Source of the DNA: Clostridia bacterium
GTDB lineage: Bacteria; Bacillota; Clostridia; Oscillospirales; Acutalibacteraceae
Direction of reading: 5' to 3'
Length of the DNA stretch: 46,058 nt
Assembly: GCA_017435865.1 (NCBI GenBank)
Contig: JAFSEF010000053.1
Coordinates: 205,188-251,245, forward strand
Below, in pieces: positions 35,878 through 44,148 of the stretch. The translations under genes were made by a program, and so were the position numbers. Below the pieces are notes generated by a model that worked only from the letters and a program-made list of their open reading frames with translations, had not been told where the DNA came from and made no database searches. Position 1 is the stretch's first letter. The number at the start of each line of letters is the position of its first letter.

Positions 35878-35954
35878 GGGGGCGTAGCTCAGTTGGTTAG
35901 AGCGCCTGCTTCACACGCAGGAGGTCTGCAGTTCGAGTCTGCACGTCCCCACCA
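35878..35954 (+). tRNA. tRNA-Val (anticodon CAC)
   Basis: Acceptor arm GGGGGCG pairs with CGTCCCC. D-arm GCTCAGTTGGTTAGAGC, anticodon arm CCTGC-TTCACAC-GCAGG with anticodon CAC (reads GUG), T-arm TGCAG-TTCGAGT-CTGCA, discriminator A and an encoded CCA are all present. Total 77 bases. A degenerate copy of its 3' half lies 255 bases downstream. Confidence 0.96.
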
Positions 35955-35988
35955 AAAAATCGGCAAGCAGTCGCTTGTCGATTTTTTT
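35955..35988 (+). terminator. Terminator of tRNA-Val
   Basis: AAATCGGCAAGC, loop AGTC and GCTTGTCGATTT form a 12-pair stem with one G-U. It is flanked by an A-run and a seven-T run and starts directly after the CCA. Confidence 0.9.
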
Positions 35989-35990
35989 AT

Positions 35991-36152
35991 CCAATCCGCA
36001 GGATTGGTATGTAATCACGGCGCAGCCGTGTATGTAATCAGCGAAGCTGCATGTAACCAAAATCTTTACACTGCGGATTGATTACATCCATTTCCAATCG
36101 TAAATGAGTCCATACAACACTTCGTTTTGATTCCATATCGCCTATGGCGGAT
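35991..36152. repeat. Array of short hairpins with a repeated linker in two orientations
   Basis: Small palindromes with three-base loops alternate with a linker of about nine bases. Hairpins: CCAATCC-GCA-GGATTGG (35991-36007), CACGGC-GCA-GCCGTG (36016-36030), CAGC-GAA-GCTG (36039-36049), CAACAC-TTC-GTTTTG (one mismatch, from 36115) and CGCC-TAT-GGCG (36139-36149). Linkers: TATGTAATC at 36008 and 36031 and CATGTAACC at 36050. Then, inverted: GATTACATCC at 36080, GAGTCCATAC at 36106 and GATTCCATAT at 36129. The order is three forward, then three reverse. No coding frame is credible here. It resembles neither a CRISPR array (units differ) nor an ordinary terminator. Confidence 0.75.
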
Positions 36153-36162
36153 TTTATACAAC

Positions 36163-36205
36163 GCTTGACAAGCACAATGTCAGCAGTTCGAGTACGAACG
36201 TATCC
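36163..36205 (+). other. Degenerate copy of the tRNA-Val 3' half
   Basis: Aligned without gaps to 35908-35950 (anticodon loop through the acceptor 3' strand of tRNA-Val), 33 of 43 bases agree by hand count, including an unbroken GCAGTTCGAGT around the T-loop. The T-stem no longer pairs and the CCA is ATG, so it is not a functional tRNA. Such partial duplications are what integrases using tRNA 3' ends leave behind. The remainder of the gap to 36279 shows nothing recognisable. Confidence 0.55.
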
Positions 36206-36270
36206 ATGGTGCAAGAATTCGTTTGATTGAACTGCATTCTATTATTCTGTGTGTTTTGATGGAAGCAATA

Positions 36271-36316
36271 AAAAATATAAACCGTGTCTCGACGTATTGC
36301 GAAACACGGTTGTTTT
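36271..36316. terminator. Terminator of the lipoprotein operon (probably bidirectional)
   Basis: AACCGTGT (36280-36287) pairs with ACACGGTT (36304-36311), extended by CG/CG pairs inside. On the minus strand the stem is followed by TTATATTTTTT, 30 bases past the lipoprotein stop. On the plus strand TGTTTT follows. Confidence 0.8.
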
Positions 36317-36346
36317 AATTGTGAGAAACTGTAAATAACAGAATAA

Positions 36347-37627
36347 TTAACCAACAGCGTCTGAAATGGTTGTCGGGGGAGTGGTTGCAGCAGTCTGTGT
36401 TGTTGTAACAACTTGCGGTTCAGTTGTTGTTGGTTGTGTTGTTGACGGAATCGTAGTAACAGGAGCCGTGGTAACAGGAGTAGTTGTTTGTTGTTGTGTA
36501 GTTGACTCCTGAATTGCCGTGAATTTGCCCGTATTATCTACATAATAAGCATGTGTCATTGTGTCATCAAAAGCAACTTTCATTGAACCACTGCCACCAA
36601 AAATCGTAACTGTGTACACAAACATCATTCTGTTGTCAGCATATGACGTGTCAGTACGCGTTGCTCTTGTAGCATTGTCTGCACCGACTTCTTTTTCAGC
36701 AAGCTGAAGTGCATATGCTATATAGTCAGCTTCAGTATAGTTTGTTGAAACTGATTCGGCTATAACCGGTTTTCCGTTGAAGGAACCGATTCTTTTGTAT
36801 TGACCGTTTGCAGCCTCATCAATATAAACAGTACCTGTTTTTGTTACGGCGAACTTAATTGTTTTGTTGTTTGCCGTGGCATCGAACAAGGTTACATTTG
36901 TTCTGTTGATAACACCCGTGCCGGTCTCTTTGACAGTGGGTTCAGTGCCGAACAGACCTTTAAAAGCGGTCTTCAGGCTTGTTTCTTCAACTGTTACAGC
37001 AGGTTTTTCGGTCAGATCTTCTTCATTGATGCGGGATAGTTTTCTGTTTTTCCATTGGTAAAGATTCTCAACAGGCTCTCCATTGACATAGGATATCCCT
37101 TTGATAGTCTTCTTTGTTGCATCAATTGTAAGGTTTACAAGTGATGAAAGCTGACTGCTATAGTTGAAACTCTTTGAAGGATGATCCCACAGCCAACAAA
37201 TATATTGCTTGCCGTCTTTTGTGTTATTCTGAATCAGTCCAATGTCTGTATGACCGTCAAAATCCATATCCGACAGCAGCAAGGTACCTTCACCGCCAAT
37301 GAGGGATTCGTTTATGTCACTTACGTTATAAGTCAATAATCGCTGCTTGAAAGTAATACCTGATAATACTTCTTCAGCTTTGCTTACCTCTTTGTTTCCA
37401 TCACCTACAAGTGCATAGAAAGTGCCGCTTAAATATGCAAAAACAACTTTTTCGCCATTGAAATTGTCGAGTTCAACGAGAATCTTTGCTTTTTCAGGGA
37501 TCTTGCCCGGAGGTGTCACAGTTACCGTTGCATTTTCGTATATGCTTGGCGGTTCATCCTCTGCAACACAGGATGACAGGCAAAAAGCCATTACCAGAAT
37601 TAAGAAAAAAGTAAATACATTTTTCAT
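36347..37627 (-). CDS. Lipoprotein with calcium-loop motif and Thr/Pro-rich tail
   Basis: A 426-residue lipoprotein. Its signal peptide ends in lipobox CLSSC (Cys20). A beta-rich first half contains LLLSDMDFDGHTDIGLI, which fits the DxDxDGxxD calcium loop of VCBS/FG-GAP repeats, and several Trp/Tyr-rich strands. A second domain (about 230-375) includes YTVTIFGGSGSMKVAFDDT. The last 50 residues are almost only Thr, Pro, Gln, Val and Ala (TTTPVTTAPVTTIPSTTQP), a linker-like tail unexpected at a C-terminus. It follows the deacetylase gene by 35 bases in the same direction, without a visible promoter of its own, so it is probably co-transcribed. Envelope surface location is likely; function unknown. 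Confidence 0.7.
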   Translation of the reverse strand: MKNVFTFFLILVMAFCLSSCVAEDEPPSIYENATVTVTPPGKIPEKAKILVELDNFNGEKVVFAYLSGTFYALVGDGNKEVSKAEEVLSGITFKQRLLTYNVSDINESLIGGEGTLLLSDMDFDGHTDIGLIQNNTKDGKQYICWLWDHPSKSFNYSSQLSSLVNLTIDATKKTIKGISYVNGEPVENLYQWKNRKLSRINEEDLTEKPAVTVEETSLKTAFKGLFGTEPTVKETGTGVINRTNVTLFDATANNKTIKFAVTKTGTVYIDEAANGQYKRIGSFNGKPVIAESVSTNYTEADYIAYALQLAEKEVGADNATRATRTDTSYADNRMMFVYTVTIFGGSGSMKVAFDDTMTHAYYVDNTGKFTAIQESTTQQQTTTPVTTAPVTTIPSTTQPTTTEPQVVTTTQTAATTPPTTISDAVG

Positions 37628-37662
37628 GTGATTTTCACCGTGACAGTGGATTTGTTGAATCC

Positions 37663-38526
37663 TCAGTTGACAATTTCAAGATGAGCTGTGTAGGAGTTTT
37701 CATTGAGTGAAAGGAATTCATAGCCAAGATTCTTGTAATGCTCAATTACACGTGGCAGGCATTCCACTGTTGTGTCAAGATAGTCAGTGTCATGCATAAG
37801 CATAACGATAACATCTTCATAATCGTAGGAAATTGCAAACTCATAAAGTTCATCTGCGGTATAAGGTTCAGTGCTTGCGTCTGCGTTTGTTGCGTTCCAG
37901 TCGAAGTAAACGTAACCGCGGTTTTCAACTTCTTCAGCAAGACGTGACATGATGCCGATATTGTAGTTTTCGCTGACAGTGTTACTGCTACCGCCGGGGA
38001 AGCGAATCAGATTGGTAGTAACACCTGTCAGATCATATACGAGATCAGCGATAGCATCGAGATCTTCGAAATAAGCTTCTTCAGACTGATAAATTGTTTC
38101 ATAATCATGTGTATACGTGTGCAGTGCAAGCGTATGACCATGATCTACAATGTTCTGATATTCATTGTCATAACCGGAAGCAACAACAAAGAATGTTGCC
38201 TGGCAATCGTAAGTATCAAGAATGTCAAGAATTTCCTGTGTGTTGCTCGAAGGACCGTCATCGAAGGTCAGATACATGATCTTCGTACCTTCAGGGAAAT
38301 CTTCTTCTGTCAACTGGCCGGGTTGCTGTGTCAGGTTTTGCTCTGTTGTATAAGCATCTTCAATATTTGCACGGATTTCTTCCTGACGTGCAACCGTAAG
38401 TTCCTGAATCTGATTCGGAGCTGCCGCAATGACTTCCTGTTCACGGCTGCAGGCAGCACACGTGAGAAGCAGAACGATCGCAAGAAGTATGCCGATGAAA
38501 CATCTTATTGTTTTTACATGATTCAT
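37663..38526 (-). CDS. Polysaccharide deacetylase (NodB fold) lipoprotein
   Basis: A 287-residue protein starting at 38526 (AGGAAG eight bases upstream). The N-terminal hydrophobic segment ends LLLTCAACS, a tolerable lipobox with Cys26. The NodB catalytic set is present: TFDDGPS (Asp89, Asp90), HTYTH (His136, His140), RFPGG (Arg175), DWNATNAD and a late LMHD. Family members remove acetyl groups from peptidoglycan or other N-acetyl glycans outside the membrane. Residues 30-80 form a Gln/Glu-rich spacer. Its own promoter is at 38561-38589. It precedes a lipoprotein gene in an apparent two-gene unit. Whether the role is vegetative or spore-related (cortex muramic lactam) cannot be decided from sequence. 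Confidence 0.88.
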   Translation of the reverse strand: MNHVKTIRCFIGILLAIVLLLTCAACSREQEVIAAAPNQIQELTVARQEEIRANIEDAYTTEQNLTQQPGQLTEEDFPEGTKIMYLTFDDGPSSNTQEILDILDTYDCQATFFVVASGYDNEYQNIVDHGHTLALHTYTHDYETIYQSEEAYFEDLDAIADLVYDLTGVTTNLIRFPGGSSNTVSENYNIGIMSRLAEEVENRGYVYFDWNATNADASTEPYTADELYEFAISYDYEDVIVMLMHDTDYLDTTVECLPRVIEHYKNLGYEFLSLNENSYTAHLEIVN

Positions 38527-38560
38527 AATGAAATCTTCCTTTTGTTGTATAATTGCTTCT

Positions 38561-38589
38561 ATATTACCACATTTGTTTACATTTTGCAA
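38561..38589 (-). promoter_or_regulatory. Promoter of the polysaccharide deacetylase gene
   Basis: On the minus strand TTGCAA (38589-38584), 17 bases and TAATAT (38566-38561) lie 35 bases upstream of the start. The elements are nearly the same as those of the phosphoesterase operon promoter. Confidence 0.7.
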
Positions 38590-38667
38590 GCATCAGACGA
38601 TTTCTTAATAAATCTTAAATAAATAGAATTATATACATTTTTGTAATATTAAAAAAAATTATGTCAA

Positions 38668-39240
38668 CTATCTCAATATCGGTTGTAATTGTTGCTCTGA
38701 AAGTGCAGCATTTACACAAGGTAGCAGCAGTGAAAAATCCGCAACAAGTGACGTAGGTTTGTTGATACAATCGTCTTGTCTGTAAGGTATAAAGTAGTAG
38801 TTTTTTCTTGTAAGCAATGTGCCGATATTCGCTGCAGCTGCACATAAACCGTCATTGGTCGAAATGCCTATCAATACAGGACGTGCATTTCGGAGTTGTG
38901 ATTTTACAGCAAGCGTCACGGGTGTATCTGCAATACCTGCAGCAAGTTTTGCAAGTGTATTTCCTGTGCATGGAGCAACAATGAGAAGATCAAGCATTTT
39001 CCTCGGGCCGATTGGTTCAGCATCTACCAATGAGCTGATTACCTGATTTCCGGTTATATTTTCCATCTTTTCTATGAACGATATGGCTGTTCCGAATCGG
39101 GTATCTGTGTTGTAGGCATTGTAACTCATAATCGGTATAATCTCAAAACCGGCCGATTTCAGATTCTGCAATTGCTCCAGTACTTTTCCGAACGTACAGA
39201 ATGAACCGCATACAGCAAATCCGACAGTTTTATTTTTCAT
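38668..39240 (-). CDS. dpaB: Dipicolinate synthase subunit B
   Basis: A 190-residue flavoprotein-like subunit (also called spoVFB). It begins KTVGFAVCGSFCTFGKVLEQ and carries VAPCTGNTLAKLAAGIADTP, which binds the flavin-like pocket in this fold, and IGISTNDGLCAAAANIG. With DpaA it oxidises dihydrodipicolinate to dipicolinic acid, the calcium chelator stored in the spore core, in the mother cell. Its start overlaps the dpaA stop by one base. No terminator is evident in the 140 bases before the deacetylase gene. Confidence 0.95.
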   Translation of the reverse strand: MKNKTVGFAVCGSFCTFGKVLEQLQNLKSAGFEIIPIMSYNAYNTDTRFGTAISFIEKMENITGNQVISSLVDAEPIGPRKMLDLLIVAPCTGNTLAKLAAGIADTPVTLAVKSQLRNARPVLIGISTNDGLCAAAANIGTLLTRKNYYFIPYRQDDCINKPTSLVADFSLLLPCVNAALSEQQLQPILR

Positions 39241-40109
39241 CAGGATCCCTCCGTCAAGTATCTGTGAATTGATTGTCCGATAATTTCACCGGCAGTTTTC
39301 GGTGCGGTTTTCCCGGGCAATGAAGCGGCTTTTATAACGCGTCGTCCAAGTTCTTCTGCCGCATTGAAATCTATTCCGAAAGGTTTGCTTGCCACTTCAA
39401 TGAAAACGCAGGACTGTTGTGACATTTCAAGGACAGAAGAATCAATTATTAATTCGGGAACAGTATTTATAACACAGTCAAATTGTCCGATCGCATTAAT
39501 CATTTCATTGATGTGTAAAGAATTGATTCCGTTTATCAGTGCTTGTGTCAATGCTGTGCTGCGACGTGCAAAAACAGTTACTGACGCTCCCATGCTTTTT
39601 AATGCAGCTGCAGTACAGTTTGCAACTCTTCCGTATCCGACAACAGCACAATGCATACCTGATAAAGTGATCGGCAATTGATCAGTGAGAATGCCGATAA
39701 TGCCTTCAGCTGTCAACTGTGCATTTCGAAGCGTCAGATTTTCATCTTTAAAATAGTCAATCACTTTGCAGCCGTTGACCTGTAGTGCGTTCTCAAATCG
39801 CTTTGGCGGCATCCCGCAGAATATGGTGGTGTCCGGTGTGATTTTTCTTAAAATATCTTGCAGGTAAAGCTTTTTGTCTGAAAATACTGCATTTAAAGTG
39901 TATTCGTCACGGGTTACCGGCAATGGAAGAATAATATTCTTGTTTTCCGGAAGCAAGTCATCAATATCATAGTTGTGAATATTGTCCGGGAGTGTTGCCT
40001 GCGAAAAAGCTGACATCTGAACACGATAACCTTTTTGTTTCAAATACGCAGCAAGGTGGATTTGTCTTGTGTCTCCGCCTAATATGATAAGATTGTTTTT
40101 TGAATTCAT
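39240..40109 (-). CDS. dpaA: Dipicolinate synthase subunit A
   Basis: A 289-residue dehydrogenase-type subunit (spoVFA). The N-terminal LIILGGDTRQIHLAAYLKQ is the family signature. A second nucleotide-binding motif, AVVGYGRVANCTAAAL, is followed by VTVFARR. LPGKTAPKTAGEIIG near the C-terminus is also conserved. GGAGGG lies upstream of the ATG. The gene is normally driven by sigma K in the mother cell. CATAAATTA (40135-40127, minus strand) matches the CATAnnnTA -10 pattern, but I see no good -35 partner, so this remains a hint. murC is divergent. Confidence 0.95.
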   Translation of the reverse strand: MNSKNNLIILGGDTRQIHLAAYLKQKGYRVQMSAFSQATLPDNIHNYDIDDLLPENKNIILPLPVTRDEYTLNAVFSDKKLYLQDILRKITPDTTIFCGMPPKRFENALQVNGCKVIDYFKDENLTLRNAQLTAEGIIGILTDQLPITLSGMHCAVVGYGRVANCTAAALKSMGASVTVFARRSTALTQALINGINSLHINEMINAIGQFDCVINTVPELIIDSSVLEMSQQSCVFIEVASKPFGIDFNAAEELGRRVIKAASLPGKTAPKTAGEIIGQSIHRYLTEGS

Positions 40110-40166
40110 AAAAGTCCCTCCGTTAATAATTTATGCGGTCTTGCTGCTTTTGACATGGAAAATTAC

Positions 40167-40195
40167 TTGACAAGAAAAATAGGATGTAATATAAT
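40167..40195 (+). promoter_or_regulatory. Promoter of murC
   Basis: Consensus TTGACA (40167-40172), 17 bases and TATAAT (40190-40195) leave a leader of about 55 bases before the GTG start. GAGGAG lies eight bases before that GTG. Confidence 0.85.
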
Positions 40196-40256
40196 ATCAT
40201 GATGTGTTAATAAATACTTCAAGAACAATTTTATATGAGCCAGAGGAGTTGTTTTT

Positions 40257-41663
40257 GTGAAAGAAATAGATAAATTGCTTGATAGCGTAAAACGTATTCA
40301 TTTTATCGGTATTGGCGGTTCCGGCATGTGCCCTTTGGCAGAAATTCTGCATGAAAAAGGCTACATTCTCAGCGGATCTGATAATAACGAGAGTAACATT
40401 CTTAAAAGAATCCGAGCGTTGGGTATACCTGTTGTGCTCGGTCAGAAAGCAGAAAACATCGGTGATGCAGAACTTGTAATTTATACCGCTGCACTTTTAC
40501 CTGATAATCCGGAATTGGTGGCCGCCAAAGAATCCGGTATTCCAACATTTGAAAGAAGTGTCCTTTTCGGTGCCGTTACACGCAAATTCAACCGCTGCGT
40601 CGGTGTTTGCGGTACGCATGGAAAGACTACAACAACATCAATGCTTACACAGATGCTTATGCACGCCGGGGAAGATCCGTCTGCGGTTATCGGCGGTAAA
40701 TTGCCTTTGATTGATGCGTATGGTCGTATCGGAAAAACAGATCTTATTGTCTGTGAATCCTGTGAATTTGCAAATCACTTTCTTGAACTTTCACCGTCAT
40801 GTGTATTGATTCTGAATGTTGATGCGGATCATCTTGAATTCTTTAAGACAATTGACAATCTGATCAATTCCTTTTCTAAGTTTGCTGATCTTGCTTCTGA
40901 TTGCGTTATTTATAACGGAGATGATGAAAAGTCTCGTCGTGCTGTCAGCGGAATGCAAACGAAAAAAGAACTTATCACATTCGGTCTGGATAAAGGCAAT
41001 GACTGGTATGCCGAAAATGTGCATTTTGAACATGGTGCATTTGCAGTATTTGATGTATACAAAAAAGGTGAATTGATCGGTACTGCACATCTTTCGGTTC
41101 CCGGTGATCATAATGTTTATAATGCCCTCGGTGCAATAGCAGCTGCCGATTATGTCGGTGCGGATCTTCAGAAGAGTATGGAAGGTATGGGGCAATTTCA
41201 TGGTGCCGGCAGACGTTTTGAAGAACTCGGTAACGTAAACGGTATTACCGTTATTGATGACTATGCACATCATCCTGCAGAATTGCTCGTTACAATTGAA
41301 TCAGCAATGAAAATGGATTACAATCGTGTATGGGCAGTGTTCCAGCCGTTTACTTTCTCGAGAACGTATATGCTCCTTGACGATTTTGCAAAGGTGCTTT
41401 CTCTTGCTGACCGTGTTGTGTTGACTGATATCATGGGTTCCCGTGAGGTCAATACATGGGATATTCACACGAAAGATCTTGCAGATAAAATTCCCGGTTG
41501 TGTATGGTTTGAATCTGCTGATAAAACAAGCAACTTTGCTGAAATTGCACAGTATATCTGTGATAATGCACAAAGTGGTGATCTTATACTTACACTTGGT
41601 TGCGGTGATGTTTATAAGATTGCAGAACAGTTGCTTGATAAGCTTCAAGAAAAATACAATTAA
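40257..41663 (+). CDS. murC: UDP-N-acetylmuramate-L-alanine ligase MurC
   Basis: A 468-residue Mur ligase that adds L-alanine to UDP-MurNAc in peptidoglycan synthesis. The start is GTG at 40257. The N-terminal substrate-binding loop HFIGIGGSGM (16-24), ATP loop GTHGKTTTTS (119-128), DADHLEFF, and the C-terminal DDYAHHPAEL and FQPFTFSRT are all present. Full length, monocistronic, with its own strong promoter and a shared terminator. Its divergent neighbour is the dipicolinate synthase operon. Confidence 0.96.
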   Translation: MKEIDKLLDSVKRIHFIGIGGSGMCPLAEILHEKGYILSGSDNNESNILKRIRALGIPVVLGQKAENIGDAELVIYTAALLPDNPELVAAKESGIPTFERSVLFGAVTRKFNRCVGVCGTHGKTTTTSMLTQMLMHAGEDPSAVIGGKLPLIDAYGRIGKTDLIVCESCEFANHFLELSPSCVLILNVDADHLEFFKTIDNLINSFSKFADLASDCVIYNGDDEKSRRAVSGMQTKKELITFGLDKGNDWYAENVHFEHGAFAVFDVYKKGELIGTAHLSVPGDHNVYNALGAIAAADYVGADLQKSMEGMGQFHGAGRRFEELGNVNGITVIDDYAHHPAELLVTIESAMKMDYNRVWAVFQPFTFSRTYMLLDDFAKVLSLADRVVLTDIMGSREVNTWDIHTKDLADKIPGCVWFESADKTSNFAEIAQYICDNAQSGDLILTLGCGDVYKIAEQLLDKLQEKYN

Positions 41664-41699
41664 AAAACGAGGCACGCATCGATCAGATGCGTGCCTTTG
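41664..41699. terminator. Shared terminator of murC and the reductase operon
   Basis: GGCACGCATC (41671-41680), loop GATCA and GATGCGTGCC (41686-41695) form a perfect ten-pair stem. The plus strand has TTTG after it; the minus strand has TCGTTTTTT, so it is the stronger terminator for the minus-strand operon. Confidence 0.88.
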
Positions 41700-41717
41700 C
41701 TGATAAATCTTTATTTG

Positions 41718-43091
41718 TTATAGAAGATTGTCTGAGTCATCAAAGTTGTTATTCTCATAACGGATAGAATTATAAAACGAGTCGTACTTATCTGCCCATT
41801 TCTTTACATCTTCACGTACATAATCTTCCGGCAATGAATTGAGAATCGGAAGCAACTTTGCCAACCATACAGTTATACTCCGAAGCTTCTTTTGCAGTTC
41901 TTTGTTGTCAAAAAATCTCAACATTTTATCCTTGATAGTGTTAACACCTGAGTCAGTGATCAGGTTGACAAGGCCGTTTTTTGTCGCAGATGCATCAATG
42001 ATTTTTTGGTTGATGATGTTTTCTTTCAACAAATATGCAACGTCTTCTGTTGTGAGCATTGTCAGAAGAACTTTACCGAGTGCTATGATGGAAGCATTTT
42101 TGCCGATCTCTTTGAAGAAGTTGACTTGGTATGACCATAATGATTGAGCTGTAAACAATTCATCTTTATCTGCAAGAATTGTGTCGGCGAGTATTCTGCC
42201 GGCCTGCATCGCATAACCGACTCCTGATCCTTTGATGGAGTAAGTCATAAATGCACAATCGCCGATTGCTGCATAACCGTCAGCAACAAGAATTGACAAC
42301 GGTTGTCTGACGGGAATATCTGTAACGTGTCCTCCGCGAATCAGTCTATTGCCGAGTTGCGGATTCTCTCTTTTCAGGCTTTCAATAGTATGTGTTGTGT
42401 CTTCTTCCTGATAAGGATTGAATCTTCCGATGAGTACATCAACATCATCATCGTTGGTAATAATCCATTGCATTCCGATGTTTCCGTCTTCAAAGACGTA
42501 CACTTTATAGGGTTCTGTTTCAGGACAATCAGGTATTTTGTTGTAAAATGCTCTGTATGTGTGCAGAATATCAAACTGACTGATTGTGCTGTTGATCAGA
42601 AATTTTTCCGGAAGGTTTGTCTTAAGAGGAGAGTTGACACCGCAGGAGTCGATAACAATGTCTGCAAAATAATCGCCTTTTTCAGTATGAACGCCGCAAA
42701 CCCTGCTGCCGAAAATAATCGGTCCTGTTATTTTTGTATTAAATACAATGTTTACGCCTACCTCCATAGCAAGACCGATAAGATATTGACACAGTATTTT
42801 TCTTTCTATGAATACTGTGTAACCGTCAGGTGGTACAACTTGTGTAATGTCAGGTGTTGTATCATCATTGCAGCAAAGTGTAATCGGTGTACGTAATTTT
42901 ACATATTCTTCAGGGACAGGGATGTCTGCTTTTTCAAAACAATCCAGATTGACAGAGTCAGGTTGATCAAGACCCATAGCGTAGAGAGATGACGATTCAA
43001 GAACCGTTACCTGTACTCCGTTTTTTGCAAGATGATATGCTGTGGCAAGACCGCCGTGACCGGCTCCTGCTATCAGAACTTTACAATGCAT
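41718..43091 (-). CDS. FAD-dependent oxidoreductase, geranylgeranyl-reductase-like
   Basis: A 457-residue flavoprotein. The dinucleotide-binding motif VLIAGAGHGGLATAYHLAKNG opens the protein, and the second FAD motif DGYAAIGDCAFMTYSIKGSG lies near residue 280. Both are typical of the geranylgeranyl reductase/squalene-epoxidase-like group 2 flavoproteins. The last 120 residues are helical and unassigned. Family members reduce or hydroxylate isoprenoid or aromatic substrates; the substrate here is unknown. It starts 16 bases after a histidine kinase gene, so the two-component system probably controls it or is co-expressed with it. No NAD(P)H partner gene is nearby. Confidence 0.75.
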   Translation of the reverse strand: MHCKVLIAGAGHGGLATAYHLAKNGVQVTVLESSSLYAMGLDQPDSVNLDCFEKADIPVPEEYVKLRTPITLCCNDDTTPDITQVVPPDGYTVFIERKILCQYLIGLAMEVGVNIVFNTKITGPIIFGSRVCGVHTEKGDYFADIVIDSCGVNSPLKTNLPEKFLINSTISQFDILHTYRAFYNKIPDCPETEPYKVYVFEDGNIGMQWIITNDDDVDVLIGRFNPYQEEDTTHTIESLKRENPQLGNRLIRGGHVTDIPVRQPLSILVADGYAAIGDCAFMTYSIKGSGVGYAMQAGRILADTILADKDELFTAQSLWSYQVNFFKEIGKNASIIALGKVLLTMLTTEDVAYLLKENIINQKIIDASATKNGLVNLITDSGVNTIKDKMLRFFDNKELQKKLRSITVWLAKLLPILNSLPEDYVREDVKKWADKYDSFYNSIRYENNNFDDSDNLL

Positions 43092-43107
43092 TCATAACAT
43101 CCTTTCA

Positions 43108-44148
43108 TTATTTCCTCAGCGGCAGTGTGATTGTGAACACTGACCCGTTTCCGGGAGAACTTTGTACGTCAATTGTGCCGCCTGCAATATCAAGAACTTT
43201 TTTCGTCAATGTCAATCCGAGACCGTTGCCGGGTGTTGTGTGAGAAGAATCTCCCTGATAAAACTTGTCAAAGATTCTTGCCAATGTTTCTTCTGACATA
43301 CCGATTCCGGTGTCTTTGACTTGCACACAAATGTTGTTGATTGTTTTATTTGCTGTTACGGTAATGCAGCCGTTGTCAGGAGTAAACTTGATTGCATTGG
43401 CAAACAGGTTGTTCCATACATGTGACATCAGATCCTGGTTGTTTTTGTATGTTATTTCCTCAAGATCCATCTCTATGTCAATGTTCTTTCTGCTCCAGTC
43501 TTCTTCAAAGAGCAGCATACAACGTCTGAGTTGTTCATCAAGGCTGTAGACAGATTGTTCAGGAATAATTGCCTGCGATTCAAGTCTTGTCAGAAGGAGT
43601 ATTTCTTTAGAAAGATCAGCAAGTCGTGAAGATTCTTCATATATAATCTTGAGAAATTCATTTTTTTGTTCTTCGTCAACTTCACCTGCATACAATTGCT
43701 TTGCCATGCCTTTGATTGATGCAATCGGTGTTTTGAACTCATGTGAAAAATTGGATATAAAGTCTTTTCGCATAAGTTCTGTATTCTGCAATTCTTTTGT
43801 CATTGCATTGAAGCTGTCTTCAAGTTGAGCAATTGTCAGATTCTCACCCAATTGTCTGCTGATTGGCTTGACTTTTGCGGTGTAATCTCCGTTTTTGACT
43901 TTTTCCATTGCCTTACGCAGATTGTTGATCGGCTGCAGAAAAAAACGTGACAGAAGAATAGCACCAACGGAACCAATGGCCGTACTTGCAAGAAACAGCA
44001 ATGCAATGAGGACAATTGATGTCAGTTTCCAAGCAGCAAAAAAGCCGTTATGTATCAAAAAAGCAAAAGTAACACCTGTAATAATATTGGCAGCCAAAAA
44101 GCAGAAAAATACGCCAAAGGAGAGTTTTGTTGATAATTCTCTGTTCAT
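43108..44148 (-). CDS. Sensor histidine kinase
   Basis: A 346-residue membrane kinase. Two membrane helices (about 10-33 and 43-66) are separated by only a few external residues, so it probably senses the membrane itself or works with a partner. A HAMP domain (LQPINNLRKAMEKVKNGDY) follows, then the phosphoacceptor SNFSHEFKTPIASIKG with His136. The ATPase boxes are NLFANAIKFTP, KDTGIGMSEETLARIFDKFYQ and GNGLGLTL. The short-loop intramembrane layout resembles kinases of cell-envelope stress systems. It overlaps the response regulator by four bases and is followed by the flavoprotein gene. Confidence 0.92.
   Translation of the reverse strand: MNRELSTKLSFGVFFCFLAANIITGVTFAFLIHNGFFAAWKLTSIVLIALLFLASTAIGSVGAILLSRFFLQPINNLRKAMEKVKNGDYTAKVKPISRQLGENLTIAQLEDSFNAMTKELQNTELMRKDFISNFSHEFKTPIASIKGMAKQLYAGEVDEEQKNEFLKIIYEESSRLADLSKEILLLTRLESQAIIPEQSVYSLDEQLRRCMLLFEEDWSRKNIDIEMDLEEITYKNNQDLMSHVWNNLFANAIKFTPDNGCITVTANKTINNICVQVKDTGIGMSEETLARIFDKFYQGDSSHTTPGNGLGLTLTKKVLDIAGGTIDVQSSPGNGSVFTITLPLRK

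Noticed and set aside
35893-36081. 62-codon frame starting inside tRNA-Val
   Set aside because: It is the translation of tRNA, terminator and hairpin array; the start lies within the tRNA and there is no ribosome binding site.
35991-36152. CRISPR array
   Set aside because: The linkers are only about nine bases and change orientation, the intervening units are themselves palindromic, and there are no cas genes nearby.
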